Assembly (NCBI GenBank): GCA_040905265.1
Contig: JBBDRW010000068.1
Location: 1 to 42,654 of the forward strand
DNA length: 42,654 bases
Direction of reading: 5' to 3'
Origin: JBBDRW01 sp040905265
Lineage (GTDB): Bacteria > Bacteroidota > Rhodothermia > Balneolales > Balneolaceae
The notes under the pieces are model-generated. The model was not told the DNA's origin. It was given only the letters and a program-made list of their open reading frames with translations, and did no database searches. Within the stretch, counting starts at the first letter, position 1. Each line of letters begins with the position of its first letter. The translations under genes were made by a program, and so were the position numbers. Of this stretch, positions 33,626 through 41,609 are shown piece after piece.

Positions 33626-35143
33626 ATGATTACTACGAGAGCAGTCTCCAACGGAATGGCGATTGCCGCTGTTGTGCTGTTTGCGGCAGCCTTTCAAGGG
33701 TGCAGTTCTACCTCGGATGAATCAATGGATCAGGGTAACCAGCTTCCGGTTACCGTACTGGAACCAATTGAACGTGATTTTGCCGATATCAGGAAGGAAG
33801 GGGTTCTTCGAATGATCACTCACTACAGCTCCAACACCTATTTTTTGCATCAGGGTGTGGAAGTCGGGTTCGAATATGAGCTTTTAAAAGCATTTGCCGA
33901 AGAACATGGCCTTGTACTGGAAACGGTCATTGTCGGTGCAAATGAAAATCCGTTTGATTTGTTGAACTCCGGCGAAGGCGATGTGATTGCGGCGAACTAT
34001 ACCGTAACTCCCGAGCGACAAGAAGCAGTCCGTTTTACGAATCCATACAACCTTGTTAATCAGGTTGTGGTCTACTCGGATGGCAACCGAAACACCCCCT
34101 GGACCCTGGAAGAGCTCTCCGGATCCGGAATCCCGATAACCGTCCGGAGAAACAGTTCCTACTACGTCCGTTTGCAGCAGTTACGAAAGGAGGGGCTCGA
34201 GCTAAATATCCGCCTTGCAGCCGAAGATATGGATACTGAATCGCTACTGTTTCAGGCTGCACGGGGAGAAGTCAGGGCGACGATTTCGGATGACAACATG
34301 TTCTTCGCAGCGAACCGGTATATGGAGGGGTTGATCGAAGGCCCGGTCATTGCAGAGAAGGATACCATTGCATGGGCAATCCGGGAGAACTCTCCGGAAC
34401 TGGAAGTGAGGATGAACCGATTCCTGTTGAAACATTTTCGCTTTACGGACGACCGTGAGGAGCCGAAACGGTCCGCATTTCTGAATATCCTTCGTCAACG
34501 CTATTTTGAAGGGGGCTCTCAGATTGCCGAATATTATAATCCGGAGTGGAACTACTCAAATACCGGACTGATTTCACCGTACGATGAAATTGTGCAGGAG
34601 GTTTCCGATTCTCTTGGCCTGGATTGGCTGATGATCTCCTCTATGATTGCACAAGAGTCGCAATTTAATCCCTATGCAAAGAGCTGGGCTGGTGCCGTTG
34701 GCCTGATGCAGATCATTCCGCGGTTTTCTGACGTTGAGTATGAAGCACTCTATGATCCGGAGATGAACATTCGGGAGGGTGCCCGAATCATCAAAGAGCA
34801 TCTGGACCACTATGCGTATCTGGATTCACTGAATCAGTGGTCGTTTGCACTTGCTACCTATAATGTCGGGGTTGGGCATATGGCCGATGCGAGGCGTCTG
34901 GTTCTGGATAGAAACAAGGACCCAAATAAATGGCAGAATGTTGAAGATGCACTCCTGGATCTGATGCAGCGCAGATATTACCAGGATGCCCGTCACGGGT
35001 TTGCTCGTGGAATCGAGACGGTTCAATATGTCAGAGAGATTATGAACCGGCATCAGATGTATCAACGGGTGGTTACGATTGCCGAACAGAGGGCGCAATC
35101 TGGCACAGGAAGATTTGGAATGGGTACTGTGAGCCTGCCCTGA
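33626..35143 (+). CDS. MltF-like lytic transglycosylase lipoprotein (SBP_bac_3 + SLT)
   Basis: 505 residues. A lipoprotein signal (hydrophobic 12-22, lipobox AFQGC, Cys26) anchors it, most likely in the outer membrane. Residues about 50-290 form a type 3 periplasmic binding-protein domain (ADIRKEGVLRMITHY, VGFEYELLKAFAEE, GEGDVIAANYTVTPER). Residues about 325-465 form an SLT lysozyme-like domain: SMIAQESQFNPYAKS has the catalytic Glu344, followed by GAVGLMQIIP and FALATYNVGVGH. In E. coli MltF the first domain regulates the second, which cleaves peptidoglycan to 1,6-anhydromuramyl products. The ATG at 33626 was chosen: an in-frame TTG at 33548 lies inside a family A repeat and would spoil the signal peptide. 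It is convergent with the phosphatase gene, 16 bp away. Confidence 0.92.
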   Translation: MITTRAVSNGMAIAAVVLFAAAFQGCSSTSDESMDQGNQLPVTVLEPIERDFADIRKEGVLRMITHYSSNTYFLHQGVEVGFEYELLKAFAEEHGLVLETVIVGANENPFDLLNSGEGDVIAANYTVTPERQEAVRFTNPYNLVNQVVVYSDGNRNTPWTLEELSGSGIPITVRRNSSYYVRLQQLRKEGLELNIRLAAEDMDTESLLFQAARGEVRATISDDNMFFAANRYMEGLIEGPVIAEKDTIAWAIRENSPELEVRMNRFLLKHFRFTDDREEPKRSAFLNILRQRYFEGGSQIAEYYNPEWNYSNTGLISPYDEIVQEVSDSLGLDWLMISSMIAQESQFNPYAKSWAGAVGLMQIIPRFSDVEYEALYDPEMNIREGARIIKEHLDHYAYLDSLNQWSFALATYNVGVGHMADARRLVLDRNKDPNKWQNVEDALLDLMQRRYYQDARHGFARGIETVQYVREIMNRHQMYQRVVTIAEQRAQSGTGRFGMGTVSLP

Positions 35144-35159
35144 AACATTGTGTAATCTG

Positions 35160-36887
35160 TCAGGATACCTTGAAGACGATCATTGTCATGTCATCCGAAA
35201 GGGTGTCTCCTGAATAGGCGAAAACCTGGTCGACAATTGCCTGCTGGATCTCTTTTGCTCCATGTTCCCTGTTTGAGAGAATTGTCTGAAATAGCCTCTC
35301 CTCGCCAAACTCTTCCTCCTCCTCATTGAAGGATTCCGTCACACCATCTGTATACATCACCAGGATGTCACCGGTCTTGAGTTCCACATCAATCTCCTTG
35401 TAGGGTACGCTGGCTGGCATAGCGCCGAGAATCAGTCCGCTCTCGTCGAGCTCTTCCGGAGTGTCGGAGCCTGATCGAATCAATACAGGCGGGTTGTGGC
35501 CTGCATTTACATATCTGAGTCGTTTTTCTTTGTGAAAGAATTTGGCCCAGAAGAAGGTGACAAACTTGTCACTCGGTGTATTCTCGTGGATCAGGTCGTT
35601 GATCCTTCCGGTGGCATCAGCCAGGGTGATCTCAACCGGTAGCAGGACGTGCAACATCGATTGCAGATTGGCCATCAGCAGGGAGGCGGGGATCCCTTTC
35701 CCGGTGACATCACCAATCGCGAAAATGGAGTTTCCATCCGGAGACTGTACGATGTCAAAATAATCTCCTCCGATTTTGCTCGAAGGTATGTTAACTCCCG
35801 CCAAATCAAGGCCCGGAACTTCCGGGATCGGATCAGGGAGTAGCCCCCGCTGGATAGTTCGTGCAATTGAAAGCTCCTCTTCCAGCCGCTCCACTTCAAT
35901 CCTCTCGTTGAGAAAAATCGTCTTTTGTATCGAGAGGATCGTCAGGTTTCCGAGAGATTCCAGGAAATGGAAATCAGAATCTTTGTAACTCTCCCGGTTC
36001 GCCCGCTCTCCAACGCCTACTACAGCGGTTTTTTCACCCTGGAGCGTCAGGCTGATCATCGCTGTAATCCTGTTCTCTTTCAGGAAGGGATGAACCGTCA
36101 GAGGCCCCTCGGGATTGTACTGAATACCGTCGGACAGGTCAAAAAGCTCCTGTTTTTCATTTTTGCCGGGATTCCGTTGCAAGCCGTTGCTGCCGAGGAG
36201 TTCCAGCTTGTCATTCACCTTGTAGATGAGAAAAAAGTTCCGGATCAATAGCTGGCCAAGCAGAGCAAATTTGAAGGTGTTTGCGATTTTTTCCCGGTCG
36301 ACCATTGCGCTGAAATCTTTGGAGAGATCGAACAGCGTATTCAGTTCATAGACTCTTCTGTCCAGGGTACGGTTGATATTTCGCATCTCGCTGAACATCC
36401 GGGAATTTGCGATGGCTACGGATGAGATAATGGTCAGGCTTTCAACAAATTCGATTTCATGTTTATTGAGGGGTGAACCGTTCGCCTTGTTACCGAGATA
36501 CAAATAACCGAGATGGTGGTTGCTTGTGCGGAGATTGAAAAAGAGGCCGCTCTCCTGTTTTTTGAATAGACTGGGTGGTGAGAGAGGTTCGAGGTTCGGG
36601 TCGATGACGTTTTTCGGGATCGATTGGCTCTCCCAGGAGAGTTGAATCTGCTCTCCCTCGCTGACCAGCCCCTTTCCCTTAATGCGTGAGACCCGGTACG
36701 TTCCCGATTCCGGTTCGTGGATCAAAATTGCAGCACGGGTAACCAGCAGCTTTCCCATGGTAATGAGCAGGAGATTGTTTAATACAAAATCAGTCTCCCT
36801 CGATTCGATTAGCAGCCGGCTGGTTTCAAGCAGGGTTTTCAGCTTGAACCTGGATTGATATTCCTCTTCTGTACGACTCGATTTCAC
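35160..36887 (-). CDS. GAF-domain PP2C (SpoIIE/RsbU-type) serine phosphatase
   Basis: 575 residues. Two GAF-like sensor regions (about 15-175 and 190-335) are joined by a helical linker (RIEVERLEEELSIARTIQRGLLP, about 338-360) to a PP2C/SpoIIE domain. The metal-binding Asp residues are visible in GGDYFD, AIGDVTGKG, MYTDGVTE and SDDMTMIVF. Such enzymes dephosphorylate the STAS antagonist of a partner-switching pathway. The start is GTG at 36887. It is the third gene of a minus-strand operon, 3 bp after the kinase stop, which supports that role. The GAF ligands cannot be predicted. There is no membrane segment, so it is cytoplasmic. Confidence 0.92.
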   Translation of the reverse strand: MKSSRTEEEYQSRFKLKTLLETSRLLIESRETDFVLNNLLLITMGKLLVTRAAILIHEPESGTYRVSRIKGKGLVSEGEQIQLSWESQSIPKNVIDPNLEPLSPPSLFKKQESGLFFNLRTSNHHLGYLYLGNKANGSPLNKHEIEFVESLTIISSVAIANSRMFSEMRNINRTLDRRVYELNTLFDLSKDFSAMVDREKIANTFKFALLGQLLIRNFFLIYKVNDKLELLGSNGLQRNPGKNEKQELFDLSDGIQYNPEGPLTVHPFLKENRITAMISLTLQGEKTAVVGVGERANRESYKDSDFHFLESLGNLTILSIQKTIFLNERIEVERLEEELSIARTIQRGLLPDPIPEVPGLDLAGVNIPSSKIGGDYFDIVQSPDGNSIFAIGDVTGKGIPASLLMANLQSMLHVLLPVEITLADATGRINDLIHENTPSDKFVTFFWAKFFHKEKRLRYVNAGHNPPVLIRSGSDTPEELDESGLILGAMPASVPYKEIDVELKTGDILVMYTDGVTESFNEEEEEFGEERLFQTILSNREHGAKEIQQAIVDQVFAYSGDTLSDDMTMIVFKVS

Positions 36888-36890
36888 AAT

Positions 36891-37313
36891 TCAGGATCGT
36901 TTTTTGTACATCCGTATTTCGTTGCCATTTTTCGTCTTCATATAGATGACCTCGTCCATCAATTTTCGAATCAGGTAGACCCCGACTCCGCCTCTTTTCT
37001 TTTTTATCATCTGCTTTTGCAGATCCGGTTTGCTGTAGGTATCCGGATTGAATGCCAATCCGTGGTCAAGCAGTGAGATTCGGATCTGATTGCCCTCGAA
37101 GCTGACTGTAATGACAACGGTCTGATTTTCATCAAAATCATAGGCATGTTTAATGATATTGGTACATGCTTCATCGACGGCAAGGCGAATATTGGAGACC
37201 TCACGGTCACTGAATCCGAATCGGTTTGCATGTTCCGCCACGAAATCTCTCACATCGGCCAGATTGGCCGTTGAAGCATAAATCTTCATCGTGTATGTTT
37301 GATTGTCAGTCAC
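36891..37313 (-). CDS. RsbW-like anti-sigma factor / serine kinase
   Basis: 140 residues of GHKL ATPase fold. The N-box is DEACTNIIKHAY (Glu48 and Asn52), the G1-type box LLDHGLAF (Asp83), and the G2-type box RGGVGVYLIRKLMDEV (108-123). In partner switching such a protein binds either a sigma factor (or other target) or its STAS antagonist, which it phosphorylates. The frame begins at GTG 37313; an ATG at 37289 would shorten it by eight residues, and I cannot decide between them. It sits 13 bp after the antagonist gene and 3 bp before the phosphatase gene. No sigma factor gene is in the window. Confidence 0.92.
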   Translation of the reverse strand: MTDNQTYTMKIYASTANLADVRDFVAEHANRFGFSDREVSNIRLAVDEACTNIIKHAYDFDENQTVVITVSFEGNQIRISLLDHGLAFNPDTYSKPDLQKQMIKKKRGGVGVYLIRKLMDEVIYMKTKNGNEIRMYKKRS

Positions 37314-37326
37314 TGGCGGGGGGAGA

Positions 37327-37683
37327 TTACTTGTCTGCGTTGATGAATCTCTCTATCGCCTCTTTTTCATCCGGAAAGATGTCATAGAGGGTGGGAAATC
37401 CGAGGAGGTCAAACACATTGTACACCTTCTCAGTCATGTTGGTCAGTTTGATATCGCCTCCAAGATCCCTTACGTCTTCGATATAGGCCATAAAAACACC
37501 GAGGCCTGCGCTGGCGATGTATTCCAGCTGACGACAGTTCACAATGATGGAGTGTTTGTTCGTATCGATGAGGGTTTTCAACGAGTCTTCCAGTTTGGAC
37601 GCGGTATGGGCATCCAGTTCTCCCTGAAGTTCCAGTACATGAACGTTCTCAACCTGCCTGTGGTTAATTTTGAAGTTTTTCAT
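37327..37683 (-). CDS. STAS-domain anti-sigma factor antagonist
   Basis: 118 residues forming one STAS domain. The core has VHVLELQGELDAHTASKLEDSL (strand-helix), IIVNCRQLEYIASAGLGVF with the phosphorylatable Ser58, and GGDIKLTNMTEKVYNVFDLLGF. It is the RsbV/SpoIIAA type. When unphosphorylated it would sequester the RsbW-like kinase; the kinase phosphorylates the Ser and the PP2C protein reverses this. First gene of the three-gene operon, with an ATG start. Homologues in Bacteroidota control envelope or stress responses, but the output here is unknown. Confidence 0.92.
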   Translation of the reverse strand: MKNFKINHRQVENVHVLELQGELDAHTASKLEDSLKTLIDTNKHSIIVNCRQLEYIASAGLGVFMAYIEDVRDLGGDIKLTNMTEKVYNVFDLLGFPTLYDIFPDEKEAIERFINADK

Positions 37684-37853
37684 CGCAATGAGCGTTGAGT
37701 TAATGGCATTTTGCTGAATATAGAACTCTCAGGGGTCGCGGAAAAAAAAATCATCATATTCGTTCAGAAACTAATCCTCCGACAGGTAATCCTGACGGGT
37801 TAACCAAAACCATGCATGTCAGCTATTTCTCATAGCTGATAAAGTAACGTCTG

Positions 37854-37916
37854 TTGTCATGTCAATAGATTCCGCCAGCCGGCTGAGCCCCGTACGAGTA
37901 TGGTTGACATGACACT
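37854..37916. repeat. Family B palindromic repeat, best-preserved copy (about 63 bp)
   Basis: The left end is TTGTCATGTCAATAG and the right end TATGGTTGACATGACACT. TGTCATGTCAA and TTGACATGACA are perfect inverted repeats around a GC-rich middle (CCAGCCGGCTG). The right end is identical over TGGTTGACATGACACT to 41585-41600. Confidence 0.78.
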
Positions 37917-37978
37917 GGTATGGAAGTGTTTACGTAATCGGAGATGAATAGATGCACAAAAGACCCGGAGTGGAATAA

Positions 37979-38005
37979 GGCAACACACGTTTCAGGTGTG
38001 TTGCC
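37979..38005. other. Perfect 10-bp hairpin without T-run
   Basis: GGCAACACAC and GTGTGTTGCC flank a 7-nt loop. Neither strand shows a strong T tract after the stem, so it is not a convincing terminator. It lies 112 bp upstream of the sugar kinase. Confidence 0.5.
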
Positions 38006-38065
38006 CTGACTATTCATCAAGAGAGACGCTACTTGAGCGCTCTTTAATGTAGTAAAATTAATAGA

Positions 38066-38074
38066 TTATCCACA
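38066..38074 (+). promoter_or_regulatory. Single perfect DnaA-box sequence
   Basis: TTATCCACA equals the E. coli DnaA consensus and lies 44 bp before the sugar kinase start. A single box without clustering may be chance. Confidence 0.25.
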
Positions 38075-38117
38075 ACTAATGTTTGAGCTACGACAGGATG
38101 CAGCCCTGGAGTAAATT

Positions 38118-38999
38118 ATGAATCAAGCTACTATTATCGGAATTGGAGAGTTGCTGTGGGATCATTTTCCTGACGGACGAAGGCCGGGGGGAGCTCCGGC
38201 CAATGTGATCTACCATACTGTCTGCCTGGGGAACAGGGGGATTTTGATAAGCCGCGTAGGGGACGATTCGGACGGGAGGGAATTGACGGATTATCTTCGC
38301 GGGAAGGGGATCGATACAGATACCGTTCAGGTCGATCGTGACAAGCCGACCGGCTGGGTAACTGTTGATATTTCAACTGAAGGCGACCCCTCCTATACCA
38401 TTGCTTCACCGGTTGCATGGGACTATATCCGGTTTGAAGAGCGGCTTGAAGGTCTTGCAGTGGAGACGGATGCTGTTGTATTCGGAACACTGGCGCAGAG
38501 ATCGGAAGTCTCGGCTGAGACGATAAGGCAATTTCTCCGGCAAAGCGGTGAGCATGTGCTGAAGGTGCTGGACCTGAACCTGAGGCCCGGAACAGATTCA
38601 GAAGAGTTGATCAGAACCTCACTGATGATGGCCGATATTTTGAAGGTAAACCTGGAAGAGTGGGATCTGCTCACACAGATGCTGGGAGTCACTTCTCCGG
38701 AGACGATTTTGATGGAAAAGTTCCGGATATCGGGTATCTGTCTGACTCTCGGCAGGAACGGGAGCCGCTGGATCGATGCTGATCGTCAGATTGAGCAGGC
38801 TGCTTACCCGTCAGACAGCTCAACCGGAGATGCTGTTGGCCTCGGAGATGCATTTACCGCTGTATTGACTTCGGAGTTGGTAAAAAGGATGGACCCGGTG
38901 GATGCGATGAGGAATGCCAGTCGATACGCCGCGATCATTGCCGGAAAAAAGGGCGGAATGCCGGCAATCTCCGCGAGTGAGCGAAATTTATTGGAGTAG
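38118..38999 (+). CDS. PfkB-family carbohydrate kinase (fructokinase-like)
   Basis: 293 residues of ribokinase fold. The N-terminal GIGELLWDHFPDGRRPGGAPANVIYHTVCLGN resembles bacterial fructokinases (GGAPAN binds the sugar), and SRVGDDSDGREL (46-57) is the first family signature. The ATP/anion-hole motif near the C-terminus reads STGDAVGLGDAFTA instead of the usual DTTGAGDAF. The catalytic Asp244 and both glycines remain, but the residues in between differ. The phospho-acceptor sugar is therefore uncertain, although fructose is a fair guess. ATG start. It stands alone and ends 8 bp before the convergent SPOR gene. Confidence 0.85.
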   Translation: MNQATIIGIGELLWDHFPDGRRPGGAPANVIYHTVCLGNRGILISRVGDDSDGRELTDYLRGKGIDTDTVQVDRDKPTGWVTVDISTEGDPSYTIASPVAWDYIRFEERLEGLAVETDAVVFGTLAQRSEVSAETIRQFLRQSGEHVLKVLDLNLRPGTDSEELIRTSLMMADILKVNLEEWDLLTQMLGVTSPETILMEKFRISGICLTLGRNGSRWIDADRQIEQAAYPSDSSTGDAVGLGDAFTAVLTSELVKRMDPVDAMRNASRYAAIIAGKKGGMPAISASERNLLE

Positions 39000-39007
39000 G
39001 CAGTCAG

Positions 39008-39526
39008 TTACCCCTCGTTAGCAAGTTCGTCCACCCAGGATTCGGTGTTGAACTCCTCGTTCAGTTTTTTTTGAAGGCGTTCAGCCATATGTATGGTAGC
39101 CACATTGCCGATACGGACCCTGAACCAGACATCCCCGGTACTCTCATCCCCATGTTTCACAACATAGGCGTGTTCAAAACCCTGGGTTCTCCAGAGTTCG
39201 GCTCGTTGTCTGGCTTTCTCTTCCGACCGCCAGGATTGTACCTGAACCGTGAAAGGCCCGTTTTCTGCATATTCAATAAGAATCGGTTCCGGTTCAGCCT
39301 CTGCGGCCTCTTCTGCCAGTCTCGCTTCTCTTTCCGCTTCTGCACGTGCAAGGCTGTCACGCCTCATCTCTTCCAGTTCGGCCTGCCGAACCTGTTCCAG
39401 GGAATCTTCGTGCGCCTGCTGTTCCATCAGCTCCTGTTGCTGAAGTTCTTCCTCACTGGGCCCGCAGGCATAGAGAAGAGAGGCAGAAAGCGTTGCGATC
39501 ACTGCAAAATAGAGAATATCTTTCAT
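39008..39526 (-). CDS. SPOR-domain lipoprotein
   Basis: 172 residues. Signal peptide with lipobox LLYAC (Cys21), then an acidic and Ala/Glu/Arg-rich helical spacer (about 25-82), then a SPOR domain (about 90-165: FTVQVQSWRSEEKARQRAELWRTQGFEHAYVV, VWFRVRIGNVATIHMAERLQKKL). SPOR domains bind glycan strands lacking peptide stems, so the protein is expected to sit on septal or remodelling peptidoglycan. It is a single gene, convergent with the sugar kinase. The spacer may form a coiled coil. Confidence 0.9.
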   Translation of the reverse strand: MKDILYFAVIATLSASLLYACGPSEEELQQQELMEQQAHEDSLEQVRQAELEEMRRDSLARAEAEREARLAEEAAEAEPEPILIEYAENGPFTVQVQSWRSEEKARQRAELWRTQGFEHAYVVKHGDESTGDVWFRVRIGNVATIHMAERLQKKLNEEFNTESWVDELANEG

Positions 39527-39857
39527 TGGAGAGAGGGTTGTGTTGAATCCGATCTGTGGCAGCCGGTTTGAATGATGAAAATTTTATCCGGATCAGAGAG
39601 CCGGATGCCCCGAAACTTCCAGAACTTACTTGTTTGTAACTATTTTAACAACCGGAGGAAAAAAATGAACTTTTTTGACCCATAAAATAATCTTATCTTA
39701 ATGTAGACTGATTTTAAATAAAGGACAAGTGGGTTGGTTTACACTTCGTAAACTTCGTTTTTTGATACAGAACGGTGCCGGATTGTGCCTCTCTGCATGG
39801 GCAGCAGGGGCGCGGCGGCCAGCTTGCTGCCAGCCAGACATGGAGTATTCTCCGTAC
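39527..39857. other. Leader and promoter region upstream of the orphan ABC ATPase
   Basis: No full gene. The left part is AT-rich and contains a tiny open frame with a strong ribosome-binding site (39665-39685). The right part (39779-39838) is unexpectedly GC-rich and can pair GGCAGCA with TGCTGCC around a GC-rich loop. The frame from GTG 39729 is open through to the ATPase but encodes no recognisable sequence. Confidence 0.45.
39665..39685 (+). CDS. Possible six-codon leader peptide
   Basis: GGAGG at 39654-39658 is spaced 6 nt from an ATG that opens MNFFDP and a TAA stop. The ribosome-binding site is stronger than those of most genes in this window. It may be an upstream leader frame for the ABC ATPase or chance; there is no codon enrichment that would suggest classic attenuation. 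Confidence 0.25.
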   Translation: MNFFDP

Positions 39858-40904
39858 ATGCTTCTTGAAGTAAAACATCTTGAGAAATCGTTTGAAAAAG
39901 GAGTCCCTGTTGTAAACAGGGCATCCTTTGATGTGCGTGAAGATGAAATTTTTGCTCTTCTTGGGCCAAGCGGTTGTGGCAAAACAACGACTCTCCGGCT
40001 CATTGCAGGATTTGAACAACCTGATGCCGGGGAGGTCAGACTGAATGGAAAGCTGCTTTCGGATGTCAGAAACCAGGTAGCTCCTCAGAACCGTGGTATC
40101 GGCTTTGTTTTTCAGGACTATGCCCTCTTTCCCCATATGTCTGCCCTCGACAATGTAGCGTTCGGGTTAACCGGCCTTCCGAAACATAAGCGGAAAGTGT
40201 TTGCTGAGGAGGTTCTCTGCCGGACCGGGATGGGGGACCATAAAGACCGGGGGCCATCGGAGCTCTCCGGAGGGCAGCAGCAACGGGTAGCATTGGCGAG
40301 GGCGATTGCGCCCAAGCCGCAGCTTGTACTGCTAGACGAACCCTTCTCCAATCTTGATGCAATGCTTCGGGATTCTACGCGGAAGGAGGTTCGCGCCATC
40401 CTTAAAAAGGCAGGGATGAGTGCTGTTCTGGTCACTCACGATCAGGAAGAGGCTCTCTCTTTTGCAGACCGGGTTGCCGTAATGAATGAAGGGCGCATCG
40501 AACAGATCGGAACTCCTGAAGAGGTCTATTATAAGCCAAAAACAAAATTTGTCGCTCAGTTTCTTGGCAGAACCAACCTTTTTGAAGCGGAGACAGAGGG
40601 CAGTGGCGAGATTCAAACCAAGATTGGCCCCCTGAAACTGGACTGCAAGGCGTGCGGTAAAGTTCTCTGTTCCATTCGTCCGGAACATCTCACCATCGAA
40701 AAACCGAATGGTGTCCAGCCGGGGGAGACCGGCTTGATTGTTGCCCGCGAGTTCAAGGGGCACGACATTACCTACCATGTTCTCTTCAAGGGAGAGCGTT
40801 TTATCGTCCATACGGACAATCGTATCCTGTTCAATACCGACGATCCCGTTATTTTGAAAGCACTTGAACCCGCTGTCGTACTTCAGGATACCATGATACA
40901 GTAA
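39858..40904 (+). CDS. ABC transporter ATP-binding protein, FbpC/PotA type
   Basis: 348 residues. It has Walker A GPSGCGKTT, Q-loop VFQDYALFP, signature ELSGGQQQRVALARA, Walker B LVLLDEPFSNLD and the switch His in LVTHDQEEAL. The C-terminal part (about 235-348) is a regulatory OB-type (TOBE) domain: KFVAQFLGRTNLFEAE and CSIRPEHL are typical of iron(III), spermidine or sulfate importers, with ferric iron the closest by feel. The start was set at the ATG at 39858, which begins MLLEVKHLEKSF directly at the conserved domain; ATG 39840 is six codons upstream. No permease or binding-protein gene is adjacent, so it is an orphan ATPase here. Confidence 0.9.
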   Translation: MLLEVKHLEKSFEKGVPVVNRASFDVREDEIFALLGPSGCGKTTTLRLIAGFEQPDAGEVRLNGKLLSDVRNQVAPQNRGIGFVFQDYALFPHMSALDNVAFGLTGLPKHKRKVFAEEVLCRTGMGDHKDRGPSELSGGQQQRVALARAIAPKPQLVLLDEPFSNLDAMLRDSTRKEVRAILKKAGMSAVLVTHDQEEALSFADRVAVMNEGRIEQIGTPEEVYYKPKTKFVAQFLGRTNLFEAETEGSGEIQTKIGPLKLDCKACGKVLCSIRPEHLTIEKPNGVQPGETGLIVAREFKGHDITYHVLFKGERFIVHTDNRILFNTDDPVILKALEPAVVLQDTMIQ

Positions 40905-41079
40905 GAGTGGTTCTTTGAAGACGGCAACACTATCCATCCGGCCGAGACTGAAGGGGCAACGAGACAGAGAGTGCCCGATATTCTATATTCTCCGGCACTG
41001 ATTAAGAGCTATGGGCCGGGGACAGAGCAGAGGATTGTGATTTGGTTTTGTATTGCCTTCGTCCCTATTATCTTCTCGT

Positions 41080-41535
41080 ATGCGAACTATTTTGTTTTTA
41101 CTGCTGTTTCCTGTTACGATCTATTCACAAAGCCTATCGGTAAGCCCCACCAGCTTTAAGGGGTGGGGGCAGACGCCGGGCATGAGTGAACTATCCGTCT
41201 CGTACAAAAACGTTTCCATCCATTATTTCTACGTGTACCGAACATATTATGGATATTACAGGCATCGGGGAGAGCTTGTATATGCAGGGCATTCACAATC
41301 TACGTTTGCGATCTCCTATCTCCCAGTAAGCATTTATGATATAGTGAGAGCGGGTGTCATGCTTTCAGAAAAAAACTTTCCACTGGAGAATGGTGCAAAA
41401 CTTAATTTCTGGCTGGAAGGCGGGGTAGATATTGGCCGGTTCAGGATCTCTTATGTCCATATCAGCAACGGGTTCGGTATCCTGCACGAACTCAATCCCG
41501 GTATGGATACGATTCGATTTACGGTCAATTTGTAG
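41080..41535 (+). CDS. PagL-like small outer-membrane beta-barrel (putative lipid A acyl hydrolase)
   Basis: 151 residues with a signal peptide (MRTILFLLLFPVTIYSQ). The rest is made of alternating aromatic beta strands, with a C-terminal strand ending in a nonpolar residue (IRFTVNL). Near the end RISYVHISNGFG and LNPGMDTIRF resemble the PagL / lipid A 3-O-deacylase signature, in which His and Ser of H-x-S-N and a later Glu form the catalytic triad. Here His and Ser are present, but the Glu position appears to hold Asp (in NPGMD), with two extra residues between. The ATG at 41080 starts the signal; the longer TTG frame from 41053 is less likely. Activity is unproven. Confidence 0.5.
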   Translation: MRTILFLLLFPVTIYSQSLSVSPTSFKGWGQTPGMSELSVSYKNVSIHYFYVYRTYYGYYRHRGELVYAGHSQSTFAISYLPVSIYDIVRAGVMLSEKNFPLENGAKLNFWLEGGVDIGRFRISYVHISNGFGILHELNPGMDTIRFTVNL

Positions 41536-41583
41536 TAACCATACTCTTGCGGGGCCAAATCTCTTCGACTTACCCCACACCGC

Positions 41584-41606
41584 ATGGTTGACATGACACT
41601 AGTGTC
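41584..41606. repeat. Family B repeat end next to tRNA-Arg
   Basis: ATGGTTGACATGACACTAG matches the right end of the 37854-37916 copy, and GACACTAGTGTC (41595-41606) repeats the palindrome at 19676-19687. It abuts the 3' end of tRNA-Arg within 4 bp. No left arm is recognisable. Confidence 0.65.
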
Positions 41607-41609
41607 TTG

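Larger units (their letters stand above)
37684..38117. other. Intergenic region between the partner-switching operon and the sugar kinase gene
   Basis: No gene is seen over 434 bp. It contains a small hairpin TCAGCTA / TAGCTGA (37819-37839), the best-preserved family B repeat (37854-37916), a 10-bp perfect stem (37979-38005) and a TTATCCACA box (38066-38074). Promoters for both flanking genes must lie here; none is clear enough to mark. Confidence 0.5.

Noticed and set aside
37979..38005. Rho-independent terminator
   Set aside because: The stem is perfect but neither strand has a T-run after it, and it sits upstream of both divergent genes.
38066..38074. Replication origin suggested by a perfect DnaA box
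   Set aside because: Only one exact box is present, without neighbouring boxes, an AT-rich unwinding element or dnaA/dnaN genes nearby.
39729..39857. GTG-initiated N-terminal extension of the ABC ATPase
   Set aside because: The 43 extra residues are Cys-, Arg- and Ala-rich with no family counterpart, and the conserved domain starts at 39858.
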